A stretch of DNA of 64,000 bases from Candidatus Kapaibacterium thiocyanatum. GTDB taxonomy: Bacteria > Bacteroidota > Ignavibacteria > Kapaibacteriales > Kapaibacteriaceae. Each line of letters starts with the position of its first letter. Within the stretch, counting starts at the first letter, position 1. Below are positions 47,431 through 55,475 of this stretch, piece by piece. The stretch spans positions 248,001 to 312,000 of the forward strand of contig MKVH01000024.1 of NCBI GenBank assembly GCA_001899175.1, given 5' to 3'. The notes below the pieces were generated by a model that was given only the letters and a program-made list of their open reading frames with translations, made no database searches and was not told the DNA's origin. A program made the translations under genes and the position numbers.

Positions 47431-48801
47431 TTATTCCCGCAAGAGCGCGTCTCCGACCTTCCAGATATCGCCCGCACCCATCGTCAGGACCATGTCTCCC
47501 GGCTGGACGATGTCGGCCAGGGCGTGGGGGAGTAGCGTCTTGTCCTCCACGTAGTGCACGGAGCGGTGCCCCGCTGCACGGGCGGCGTCGGCGATCATGC
47601 GGCCGTTGACTCCCTCGATGGGAAGCTCGCGGGCAGGATAGACATCCGTGAGGACCATGACGTCGGCGTCGTCGAACGAGAGGGCGAAGTCCTTGTAGAA
47701 GTCCCGCGTACGCGTATAGGTATGCGGCTGGAATACGGCCACGATCCTGCGCTTCCACCCTTTGCGGGCCGCAGCGAGCGTGCTGCGGATCTCCGTCGGA
47801 TGATGGGCGTAGTCGTCCACGACGAGGACGTCGTTGCGCTCGCCCTTGATCTCGAAGCGGCGATAGACTCCGGTGAAATCGGCGATGGCCGAAGCGATGA
47901 CGTCGAAGGAAACGCCGCATTGCAGGGCCACGGAAATGGCTGCCAGGGCGTTGCGCACGTTGTGTTCGCCGGGGACGTTGAGATGGACGGAGCCCAGGAA
48001 GTCGCCGTTGCGGACGAGTCCGAAGGACGTGGCGCGTTCGTTCGACGTGAGATCGATGGCCCTGACGTCGCACTGGGGCGACAGGCCGTAGGTGACGACC
48101 TTCCGCTTGATGAAGGGCAGGATCGTCCGCACGCCGGGATCGTCGAGGCAGACGCACGTCATGCCGTAGAACGGGACCTTGTTCGCGAATTCGACGAAGG
48201 CGCCCTGGATGTCGTCGAGATCGGCATAGATGTCGAGATGATCCGCTTCGACATTCGTAACGATGGCGATGGTGGGCAGCAGTTGGAGGAAGGACCGGTC
48301 GTATTCGTCGGCTTCGAGGACGATCCAGTCTCCCTTGCCCAGACGCGCATTGCTGCCGCCGAGTCCCTTGAGCTTGCCGCCGACGATGACGGTGGGGTCC
48401 ATGCCCGCAGCGATCAGGATCTGGCCGCACATCGACGTCGTGGTCGTCTTGCCGTGCGTACCGGCGATGGCCAGCGTGTAGTTCAGCCGCGATACTTCGC
48501 TGAGCATCTCGGCGCGGCGAATGAGGGGAACGTTCCGTTCCTGGGCGGCGAGCGTCTCCGGATTGCTGACGATGGGAACGGCGCTGGAGTAGACGACGAC
48601 GTCCGCTCCTTCGATATGGGCCGCGTCGTGTCCGATATGGATGGTGGCGCCCCGTTCGGCCAGGTAGTCCGTCGTGTCGGAGCGCTGGAGGTCGGAGCCG
48701 CTGACGGTGAAGCCCTGCGTGAGCAGGATTTCGGCGATACCACTCATGCCGATACCGCCGATGCCGACGAAATGAATGTGTGAGACGGAAGCGAAGGTCA
48801 T
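47431..48801 (-). CDS. murC: UDP-N-acetylmuramate--L-alanine ligase
   Basis: The 456-residue Mur ligase has the N-terminal Rossmann motif HFVGIGGIGMSGIAEIL specific to MurC, the ATP-binding loop AGTHGKTTTTS, LEADEYDRSFL and VTNVEADHLDIY, and the C-terminal DDYAHHPTEIRSTL. It adds L-alanine to UDP-MurNAc in the cytoplasm. It begins in an ATGA overlap with the nitrilase-like gene. It is isolated from a dcw cluster: murB, ddl and ftsZ are not adjacent in this window. Confidence 0.97.
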   Translation of the reverse strand: MTFASVSHIHFVGIGGIGMSGIAEILLTQGFTVSGSDLQRSDTTDYLAERGATIHIGHDAAHIEGADVVVYSSAVPIVSNPETLAAQERNVPLIRRAEMLSEVSRLNYTLAIAGTHGKTTTTSMCGQILIAAGMDPTVIVGGKLKGLGGSNARLGKGDWIVLEADEYDRSFLQLLPTIAIVTNVEADHLDIYADLDDIQGAFVEFANKVPFYGMTCVCLDDPGVRTILPFIKRKVVTYGLSPQCDVRAIDLTSNERATSFGLVRNGDFLGSVHLNVPGEHNVRNALAAISVALQCGVSFDVIASAIADFTGVYRRFEIKGERNDVLVVDDYAHHPTEIRSTLAAARKGWKRRIVAVFQPHTYTRTRDFYKDFALSFDDADVMVLTDVYPARELPIEGVNGRMIADAARAAGHRSVHYVEDKTLLPHALADIVQPGDMVLTMGAGDIWKVGDALLRE

Positions 48802-49607
48802 GCGGGCCGCTGCGTGATGACTGTATAGTGTGCGGGAGTACGATCCCGGAAGATATCGTTGATGGGGTTGAAGGACTTGTCGCGCGTCGCGGCCGGATCC
48901 ACGTCGACGATGACGATGGCGTCGTTCGTCGCGTCTGCCGAGGCCATGACGTTGCCGTTGCAGTCGTAGATGACGCTGTCGCCGTTGAACGAAAGGGTTT
49001 CGTCTCCGTTCGTATCGGAGCCGGTCCGGTTGGCGACGGCGAGATAGACCTTGTTCTCGAGGGCGCGTACGGGCATGGCCATGCGCCAGACGTGCGTCAC
49101 GAGATTGCTCGGACAGGCGATGACGTCCGCACCCTGCAGGGCCAGGGCGCGGGCGCTTTCGGGGAAGCGCCAGTCGTAGCAGATCATCGTACCGAGCGTG
49201 CAGTCGAGATGGGGTAACGTGACCGCGAAGAATCCCGTGTCCCCCGGATCGAAGCAGAGCGTTTCCTTGTAGAAGAGGTGGGTCTTGCGATAGACGCGCG
49301 GACGTTCCCCAGGAACGGCGATGACGGCACTGTTGTGGATGGCCTCGCCGGCACGCTCCGCGAAGCCGCAGACCACGACCTTGCCGTGCTCGTCGGCGGC
49401 CTTCGTGATCTCGCCGAGGTGAGGGCCGTCAACCGGTTCCGCCAGACGCCGCGTTTCGTCCCTGCTCACGAAGAAGTAGCCCGTCGTGCACAGCTCCGGA
49501 AAGACCAGGACGTCGGCCTGCGTCGTTCTGATCTCGTTGACGATACGGACGGTGTTGGTGTCGGGATCGGCGTAGGCCGGACACCATTGATGGACGGACA
49601 GCTTCAT
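48798..49607 (-). CDS. Nitrilase-superfamily carbon-nitrogen hydrolase
   Basis: The 269-residue protein has the complete catalytic triad of the superfamily: Glu38 in VFPELCTTGY, Lys108 in YRKTHLFYKE and Cys143 in TMICYDWRFPE. Family members hydrolyse amides or nitriles; the YRKTHLF and ICYDWRFPE versions are common in omega-amidase-like and other amidase branches. It could act on deaminated glutamine or asparagine, but the substrate is not fixed by sequence. It is coupled to murC by ATGA and 3 bases from the PAP2 gene. Confidence 0.9.
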   Translation of the reverse strand: MKLSVHQWCPAYADPDTNTVRIVNEIRTTQADVLVFPELCTTGYFFVSRDETRRLAEPVDGPHLGEITKAADEHGKVVVCGFAERAGEAIHNSAVIAVPGERPRVYRKTHLFYKETLCFDPGDTGFFAVTLPHLDCTLGTMICYDWRFPESARALALQGADVIACPSNLVTHVWRMAMPVRALENKVYLAVANRTGSDTNGDETLSFNGDSVIYDCNGNVMASADATNDAIVIVDVDPAATRDKSFNPINDIFRDRTPAHYTVITQRPA

Positions 49608-49610
49608 GGA

Positions 49611-50321
49611 CTAGAAGGAGAGGGAGAAATGGAAGATGGGCTGGTGACCGTACATCGCCCCTGAGTCTATGGTGTACAGGCCGGACTTCGGCAGGATGGG
49701 ATCGGCCAGGTCGAACAGTTGCGTGTTCAGGGCATGGACAAGGACTGCGACACCGATGCCCACGCCATACCCTGCGAGAACGTCGCCCAGATAGTGCATG
49801 CCCAGGTTCAGTCTGCTGAAGCCGGTCCATAGTGCGTATAGCGCACCCGGAGCTATCACGTACCACTCCTTGTAGCGAAGGGCCAGCGTGGTGGCCAGGG
49901 CCGCACTGCCTGCGGAGTGACCCGACGGGAACGAGCCGTCGGCATCCGAACGGTAGTTCGTGATGCAGTCCGGATAGGCCTGCCACGGACGATCCCGGTC
50001 GAAGATGTGTTTGCCTGCGAGTACGATGGCATAGGTGGCGCCCATCGTCACCATGGCCTGGAGTCCGGTCTCCGCCGCATAACGCTTGTTCTCCTGCGAG
50101 CCCGCGATGCCGGAGATGCCGTAGGCATAGAGCCCTACGGGAACGCCGATGGTGAGGGGCAGGAGAGCGTCGCTCACCACGCCCGACGAACCTCTGACGA
50201 AGGTACTGGCGATGTGGTTGGCGTCGTAGGTGAGGCGTGCTTCCCACGACAGGGCGGAACAATCCTGCGCGCGGAGCGGGATTACGCCGGCTATGCAGAG
50301 AATGAGGAGAACTCTGATCAT
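49611..50321 (-). CDS. Exported PAP2-family phosphatase
   Basis: The 236-residue protein has a signal peptide (RVLLILCIAGVIPLRAQ) and the three PAP2 phosphatase motifs: KHIFDRDRP, PSGHSAGSAA and SRLNLGMHYLGDV, with their conserved Lys, Arg, His, Arg, His and Asp. Substrates in the family include phosphatidic acid and undecaprenyl pyrophosphate; the latter would fit its place upstream of murC, but that is inference. It is the first gene of the run PAP2-nitrilase-murC and divergent from asd. Confidence 0.9.
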   Translation of the reverse strand: MIRVLLILCIAGVIPLRAQDCSALSWEARLTYDANHIASTFVRGSSGVVSDALLPLTIGVPVGLYAYGISGIAGSQENKRYAAETGLQAMVTMGATYAIVLAGKHIFDRDRPWQAYPDCITNYRSDADGSFPSGHSAGSAALATTLALRYKEWYVIAPGALYALWTGFSRLNLGMHYLGDVLAGYGVGIGVAVLVHALNTQLFDLADPILPKSGLYTIDSGAMYGHQPIFHFSLSF

Positions 50322-50340
50322 GGAAGGCAATATAACTCCG

Positions 50341-50348
50341 TAGATTTG
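50341..50348 (+). promoter_or_regulatory. Bacteroidota-type -7 promoter element of asd
   Basis: TAGATTTG is an exact TAnnTTTG match with 4 bases between it and the ATG of asd, so the transcript would begin at or very near the start codon. Confidence 0.5.
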
Positions 50349-50352
50349 TGGC

Positions 50353-51348
50353 ATGCACATCCTCGTCGTAGGCGCCACAGGACTCGTGGGCCGCACCATG
50401 CTCCGCGTTCTCGAAGAACGCAATTTTCCGGTCGACCGATTGACGTTGCTCGCTTCGCCGCGTTCGGCCGGAATCGTCATCCCCTTCCGTGGTGAAGATT
50501 ACCCGGTATTGCCTCTGGACGAGGCGACGATGACGGGGCCATTGAAAGCGCTTCTCCCGAAATCCATCGCACTGTTCTCGGCAGGCGGCAGCGTGTCCCG
50601 GGAGTGGGCTCCGAAGTTCGCCGCGGCCGGATCCACGGCCATCGACAATTCGAGCTGCTGGCGTATGGACCCGAACGTTCCGCTCGTCGTGCCGGAAGTG
50701 AATGCCGCCGATGCCCTCACGAACAGCGGCATCATCGCCAATCCGAACTGCTCGACGATACAGATGGTCGTGGCACTCAAACCTCTGCACGAGGCATTCG
50801 GGTTGAAACGTGTCGTCGTCAGTACCTATCAGAGCGTCAGCGGTGCCGGACAGAAGGGCGTGGACCAATTGCGCGACGAGATCGCGGGACGTGTTCCGTC
50901 GTCACGCATCACCGAACACACGCTTGCCTACAATGCCGTGTTCCACAACATCGCCGAAGCCGAAGGCGGGTCGGAAGAGGAGATCAAGATGCAGCGTGAA
51001 ACACGCCGTATCATGCACCTGCCCGATCTGCGTATCGCCGTGACCTGCGTGCGTATTCCCGTCACCGGTGGTCATGCCGAGTCCATCGCCATCGAAACCG
51101 AGCGTCCCATCACGCCGTCCGCAGCGCGCGACGTGCTGGCCGCGGCACCGGGGATCGTCATCCAGGACGATCCGGCCAATGGGGTCTATCCGATGCCGTT
51201 GTCGGCGCAGGACACGGACCCGGTCTATGTCGGGCGGCTTCGCCGCGATGACAGCGTGGAGAATGGGCTGATGATGTGGGTGGTGTCCGACAACCTCCGG
51301 AAGGGCGCGGCCACGAATGCAGTACAGATTGCCGAAACCTTGATGTAA
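50353..51348 (+). CDS. asd: Aspartate-semialdehyde dehydrogenase
   Basis: The 331-residue protein has Rossmann VVGATGLVG, SAGGSVSREW, DNSSCWRMD and the catalytic Cys133 in NPNCSTIQ, plus the downstream RIPVTGGHAES with the catalytic histidine. It reduces beta-aspartyl phosphate to the semialdehyde for lysine, diaminopimelate, threonine and methionine. There is no Shine-Dalgarno sequence; a TAGATTTG element ends 4 bases before the ATG. It is followed after 5 bases by manC. Confidence 0.96.
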   Translation: MHILVVGATGLVGRTMLRVLEERNFPVDRLTLLASPRSAGIVIPFRGEDYPVLPLDEATMTGPLKALLPKSIALFSAGGSVSREWAPKFAAAGSTAIDNSSCWRMDPNVPLVVPEVNAADALTNSGIIANPNCSTIQMVVALKPLHEAFGLKRVVVSTYQSVSGAGQKGVDQLRDEIAGRVPSSRITEHTLAYNAVFHNIAEAEGGSEEEIKMQRETRRIMHLPDLRIAVTCVRIPVTGGHAESIAIETERPITPSAARDVLAAAPGIVIQDDPANGVYPMPLSAQDTDPVYVGRLRRDDSVENGLMMWVVSDNLRKGAATNAVQIAETLM

Positions 51349-51353
51349 CCCCC

Positions 51354-52439
51354 ATGCGATACGTCGTCATCATGGCCGGCGGCTCCGGCGAACGCTTCTG
51401 GCCGCTGTCGCGGATGCAACGTCCGAAACAGCTCCTGAGCCTCACGTCACCGAAGTATACGATGCTGGAAGAGGCCATCGCCCGTATCGAGCCGCTCGTG
51501 CCGATCGAGAACATCCTCATCATCACGAGCGAGTTGCTCCGTCAGCCCATCATCGATGCGATGCCGGAACTGCCGGCCGCCAACGTGATCGCCGAACCGG
51601 CGAAGCGGAACACGGCATCGTGCCTGGCTCTGGCCTGCGCCGTCATCGATGCACGTACGCCGGACAGCTCCAACGTCATGGCCGTGCTGACGGCCGATCA
51701 CTTCATCGGAGATGCCGACGCCTTCCGGCACGATGTGAACGAGGCGCTGAACTATGCCGAACGCCACGATGCGCTGGTGACGATGGGAATACCACCCACA
51801 CGACCGGAAACGGGCTATGGCTACATCCAGATAGACGGACATCACGCATCGCCCGAAGCGCCCGTGTCGAAGGTGCTGCTGTTCAAGGAGAAACCCGATT
51901 TCGCCACGGCGACGTCGTACGTCCTGAGCGGCGACTACCTGTGGAACAGCGGCATGTTCTTCTGGCGTGTGGACGCACTTGCCGATGCGATGAAACGGCA
52001 TCTCCCCGCCGTGGGCAATGCCATCGAGCCGATGGCGAAGGCCATCGCGAATCGGGCGACGGACGAACTCTCCGCGATCTTCGGCGCCCTGCCCGATATT
52101 TCCATCGATCACGGCGTGATGGAACATGCCGGTAACGTCTACGTGATTCCTGCTTCCTTCCCGTGGGACGACGTCGGATCGTGGGACGCGCTCGACCGTA
52201 TGCGCGGATGCGATTCCGAGAACAACGTGACGCAGGGTGACGTCGTGGTTCTCGATACGAAGAACTCGATCGTCGTGAACGCCCACGACGGACGTCACGT
52301 GGTAACGGCCCTCGGTCTCGACGATCTCGTCGTCGTCGTCACGAACGAAGCCACGATGATCTGCCACAAGAGCCGCGCCCAGGACGTGAAGAAGGTCGTG
52401 GCCACGCTGCGTAGCGGTGGAGCGTCCGATGTCCTCTGA
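51354..52439 (+). CDS. manC: Mannose-1-phosphate guanylyltransferase
   Basis: The 361-residue nucleotidyltransferase has AGGSGERFWPLSRMQRPKQLL at the N-terminus, ITSELLRQPIIDAMPELP, EPAKRNTASCLALAC, FKEKPDFATA and WNSGMFFWRVD, the signature of GDP-mannose pyrophosphorylases. It lacks the C-terminal phosphomannose isomerase domain of bifunctional forms. GDP-mannose feeds glycan, O-antigen or T9SS-cargo glycosylation. The start at 51354 is the first methionine that begins the family motif. Its last 11 bases overlap the small gene that follows. Confidence 0.95.
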   Translation: MRYVVIMAGGSGERFWPLSRMQRPKQLLSLTSPKYTMLEEAIARIEPLVPIENILIITSELLRQPIIDAMPELPAANVIAEPAKRNTASCLALACAVIDARTPDSSNVMAVLTADHFIGDADAFRHDVNEALNYAERHDALVTMGIPPTRPETGYGYIQIDGHHASPEAPVSKVLLFKEKPDFATATSYVLSGDYLWNSGMFFWRVDALADAMKRHLPAVGNAIEPMAKAIANRATDELSAIFGALPDISIDHGVMEHAGNVYVIPASFPWDDVGSWDALDRMRGCDSENNVTQGDVVVLDTKNSIVVNAHDGRHVVTALGLDDLVVVVTNEATMICHKSRAQDVKKVVATLRSGGASDVL

Positions 52440-52761
52440 GGGGACGGAACGGACAGCCGTCGTCCTGTCGGCGATCGACAAGGTCTCCATCGCCTTCGAC
52501 CTGAAGGAAGAGGACGCATCGCTGAGTACCGATACGTTGCTCACGCTCATGCGCGAGGCACTCGTGCAGCGTATCGTCGCTCTCCTGAACACGAACCCCG
52601 AACGGCTCATGGCCATCCTCTATCGCATCGACGTGAGCGAGGAACAGGTCAACGAGATATTCTCCACGGCGATGCCACCGGACGTTCCGGATCTGCTCGC
52701 CGACCTCATCATCGAACGTCAGCTCCGCAAGGCGGAGACGCGACGCTACTACAAATCGTAA
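52429..52761 (+). CDS. Small hypothetical protein between manC and hutI
   Basis: The 110-residue soluble, helical protein has LLTLMREALVQRIVALLNTNPERLMAILYRIDVSEEQVNEIF and LLADLIIERQLRKAETRRYY. No family recognised. Its ATG overlaps the end of manC by 11 bases and its stop lies 12 bases before hutI, so it is co-translated with manC. Compositional pattern and tight packing support a real gene. Confidence 0.75.
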   Translation: MSSEGTERTAVVLSAIDKVSIAFDLKEEDASLSTDTLLTLMREALVQRIVALLNTNPERLMAILYRIDVSEEQVNEIFSTAMPPDVPDLLADLIIERQLRKAETRRYYKS

Positions 52762-52773
52762 ACGGGAACGGCC

Positions 52774-54045
52774 ATGGCTACGCTCATCACGAACATCGCA
52801 TCACTCATCACGGTTGATGCTGCAGGCCAACGCTCGCGGACGGGTGCCGCGATGAGGGAGATCGGCGAGATCCGTGATGGCGCGATCCTGTTCGACGATA
52901 CGATCCGCTGGATCGGAACCTCGGAAGACGCATTGTCGTTGCTCAACGACGAAGCTCGGCTCACGGCCCTCGGCATCGTCGTCGCAGATCTCGAAATCGT
53001 CGACGCGGAAGGACGCACCGTCCTGCCCGGCTTCGTCGATTCGCATACGCACGTCGTCTTCGCAGGCTCGCGTGCCACCGAGTTCGCACGCCGTCTCCAG
53101 GGCGTCTCCTATCAGGAGATCGCGGCCGAAGGCGGGGGAATCCTGGCCACGGTGAATGCCGTCCGCGACGCATCGGTGGAAGATCTTGTCCACGTAGGCG
53201 AAGGACTCGTCCATTCGGCCATGGAGCATGGCACGACGACGATGGAGATCAAGAGCGGCTATGGCCTGACGCTCGACAGCGAGCTGCGCCAGCTCGAAGC
53301 CGTGGCGATCCTGAACGATACGATGGCACCGCGTATCATGGCCACGTTCATGGGCGCCCACGACGTCCCGCCGGAATACCGTGATCGCCGCGAAGCGTAC
53401 GTCGATCATATCATCGACGACATGCTGCCGCGCGTCGCCGAACAGGGCATCGCGCAGTTCTGCGATGCCTTCGTCGATACCGGATACTTCACCAATGACG
53501 ATGGCCGTCGGATCGCCGCCGCCGCGAAGGCTCACGGACTGATACCGAAGATCCATGCCGACGAACTCTCCGCCTTCGGTGCGGCCGAGATGGCTGCGGA
53601 AAGCGGAGCGATATCGGCCGACCATCTGCTTTTCGCGAGCGAAGCCGGCATCGAGTCGATGAAGAAGCATGGTACGGTGGCCACACTGTTGCCAGGTACT
53701 GCCTATACCCTCAGACTCCCGTATGCCCCCGCCCGCCGGATGATCGATGCCGGAGCCGTCGTGGCGCTTGCCACGGACTGCAATCCGGGCTCGTGTTTCT
53801 GCGAGAACATGCAGCAGATCATCTCCCTTGCATGCATGAACATGGGCATGAGCATCGAAGAGGCCATCACGGCATCCACGCTGCACGGTGCCGCCGCTCT
53901 CGGTGTGGCCGAATACGTCGGCTCGCTCGAAGTCGGCAAGATGGCCGATATTGTGATGTACGACGTCGCCGGCTATGCCGATCTCGTCTATCACTTCGGT
54001 ACGAACAAGGTAGTGTCCGTATGGATCGAAGGCGAGGAACAGTAA
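52774..54045 (+). CDS. hutI: Imidazolonepropionase
   Basis: The 423-residue amidohydrolase has metal ligands in DSHTHVVFAGSR, then the family motif AEGGGILATV, KSGYGLTL, HDVPPEYR, KIHADELSAFG and DCNPGSCFCENM. It converts imidazolone propionate to formiminoglutamate in histidine degradation. The other hut genes are not in this window, so it is either a leftover or part of a dispersed pathway. It is followed after 19 bases by the Tat-exported dioxygenase-like gene. Confidence 0.94.
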   Translation: MATLITNIASLITVDAAGQRSRTGAAMREIGEIRDGAILFDDTIRWIGTSEDALSLLNDEARLTALGIVVADLEIVDAEGRTVLPGFVDSHTHVVFAGSRATEFARRLQGVSYQEIAAEGGGILATVNAVRDASVEDLVHVGEGLVHSAMEHGTTTMEIKSGYGLTLDSELRQLEAVAILNDTMAPRIMATFMGAHDVPPEYRDRREAYVDHIIDDMLPRVAEQGIAQFCDAFVDTGYFTNDDGRRIAAAAKAHGLIPKIHADELSAFGAAEMAAESGAISADHLLFASEAGIESMKKHGTVATLLPGTAYTLRLPYAPARRMIDAGAVVALATDCNPGSCFCENMQQIISLACMNMGMSIEEAITASTLHGAAALGVAEYVGSLEVGKMADIVMYDVAGYADLVYHFGTNKVVSVWIEGEEQ

Positions 54046-54064
54046 CGAGGATCACGGATCGTCG

Positions 54065-54937
54065 ATGATCACCCGCAGAACATTCATGACAGCGCTCGGC
54101 GCTGGAGGAGCATTGGCCATGACGGATGCAACTGCCGTCGTTCGTGCACTGGCGGACGGCCCCGCGTCGCCCGCAATGCCCGTCCTGTTCGTAGGACACG
54201 GTAATCCCATGAATGCCATCGAGGACAACGAGTTCTCCCGCACGTGGCGGAAGGTGGGCAGCAATCTGCCCATACCGAGAGCCATCCTGTGCGTGAGCGC
54301 ACATTGGGAAACGGCCGGTACCTACGTCACCGCCATGGAGCGTCCGCGTACCATCCATGACTTCGGCGGCTTCCCGGACGAGCTGTTCGCAGTACAGTAT
54401 CCCGCACCGGGATCGCCGGCAATAGCCGAGGAAACCAGACAGACGCTGACGGGCCATACCATCCTGCTCGATCATGAATGGGGGCTGGACCATGGCGCAT
54501 GGAGCGTCCTCGTCCGCATGTTCCCGGGTGCCAACGTCCCCGTCCTCCAGTTGAGCCTCGACGTCGGTATGCGTCCCGACCAGCATGCCGCCCTCGCCGC
54601 CATGCTCGGTACCCTGCGCGACAGGGGAGTCCTGATCCTCGGCAGCGGAAACATCGTCCACAACCTGCGCCGTGCCCGCTGGGGCGAGGGCAAGCCGTAC
54701 GACTGGGCCATCGAGTTCGATCAGACGTCGAAGGACCTCATCGAGAAGAACGATCTTGCCTCCCTCGCGAACTATCCTTCGCTCGGTGCCGCCGCCCAGC
54801 TGTCCATCCCCACGAACGAGCACTACCTGCCCATGCTCTATGCGCTCGCATTGCGACGCAAGGCGGACAAGCTGACGTTCTTCAATGAATCGCTCGATCT
54901 GGGCAGCATCAGCATGCGCTCGTTCATGTTGGCGTGA
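54065..54937 (+). CDS. Tat-exported LigB/DODA-type extradiol dioxygenase-like protein
   Basis: The 290-residue protein begins with a twin-arginine signal (MITRRTFMTALGAGGALAM, residues 1-19). It is otherwise YgiD/LigB-like: FVGHGNPMNAIEDNEF, CVSAHWETAGTYVT, LDHGAWSVLVRMFP, GSGNIVHNLRRARWG and NEHYLPMLYAL supply the histidines that bind the metal in the family. Known relatives cleave catechols with Fe or Zn, or have unclear roles. Tat export of a metal-loaded enzyme is consistent with folding before export, but the substrate is unknown. Confidence 0.85.
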   Translation: MITRRTFMTALGAGGALAMTDATAVVRALADGPASPAMPVLFVGHGNPMNAIEDNEFSRTWRKVGSNLPIPRAILCVSAHWETAGTYVTAMERPRTIHDFGGFPDELFAVQYPAPGSPAIAEETRQTLTGHTILLDHEWGLDHGAWSVLVRMFPGANVPVLQLSLDVGMRPDQHAALAAMLGTLRDRGVLILGSGNIVHNLRRARWGEGKPYDWAIEFDQTSKDLIEKNDLASLANYPSLGAAAQLSIPTNEHYLPMLYALALRRKADKLTFFNESLDLGSISMRSFMLA

Positions 54938-55037
54938 CAGGCCCGGCGTCGTAATAGATATTGCTGCTCGCCGTTTCCGGTGTGTCCGAGTTGGAATAGC
55001 CGATGCGCTATTCCAGGCCTAGGTATCCCGCCTTCAT

Positions 55038-55309
55038 TCATTGGGGTACCTTCAACGGTATGGTATGTATGTTCACCATATTGAAATTTATCTCATCGGT
55101 ATCTATGGAGATGCGGTATGTTCCGCCGAATAGTACTTGCCATCGTCGGGGTGTACGATGTCAGCGTCGTGATTGAGTTCACCCCAGAACAATTCAACAG
55201 CACGTCCACTAGTATGTACACGTCGTAGCGATTGTGCGCCCGACGTCTCGTATTCGATGCCGGGATGGATATACGACTGGTCTCTGCAGGGATCGCCCAT
55301 CGTTACCAT
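55038..55309 (-). pseudogene. Possible frameshifted remnant of an exported protein
   Basis: The minus strand reads protein-like in one frame from 55309 (GIEYETSGAQSLRRVHTSGR, ELFWGELNHDADIVHPDD) and then in a second frame (VLFGGTYRISIDTDEINFNM, ending PLKVPQ at 55038). A single-base indel near 55120-55140 would join them. Coding-like residues in two adjoining frames suggest a decayed gene; composition alone could produce this by chance. Confidence 0.25.
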
Positions 55310-55463
55310 TGACGCAGGGCCGGGCAGTAGGCCGTGACATAGTCACGCTGGAGGGCCAGTCTCCGTACGGTGCGTACGTGGTGTAGCCAACCTGGCACCG
55401 ATCATTCCGAACCGAGACACTATCCGTTTCCCGTTACACCCCTTGCCGGGTCGAGCTAGTTCG

Positions 55464-55471
55464 TATTTTTC
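55464..55471 (+). promoter_or_regulatory. Near-match -7 promoter element of cysS
   Basis: TATTTTTC differs from TAnnTTTG at the last base and ends 4 bases before the cysS ATG. A TTG lies 18 bases upstream of it. Confidence 0.35.
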
Positions 55472-55475
55472 GTCC

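Larger units (their letters stand above)
54938..55475. other. Long intergenic region between the LigB-like gene and cysS
   Basis: 538 bases without an intact gene. It is less GC-rich than the flanks and appears to hold a degraded reading frame on the minus strand (next entry). A TATTTTTC element ends 4 bases before the cysS ATG. No tRNA-like or terminator structure was recognised. Confidence 0.5.
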
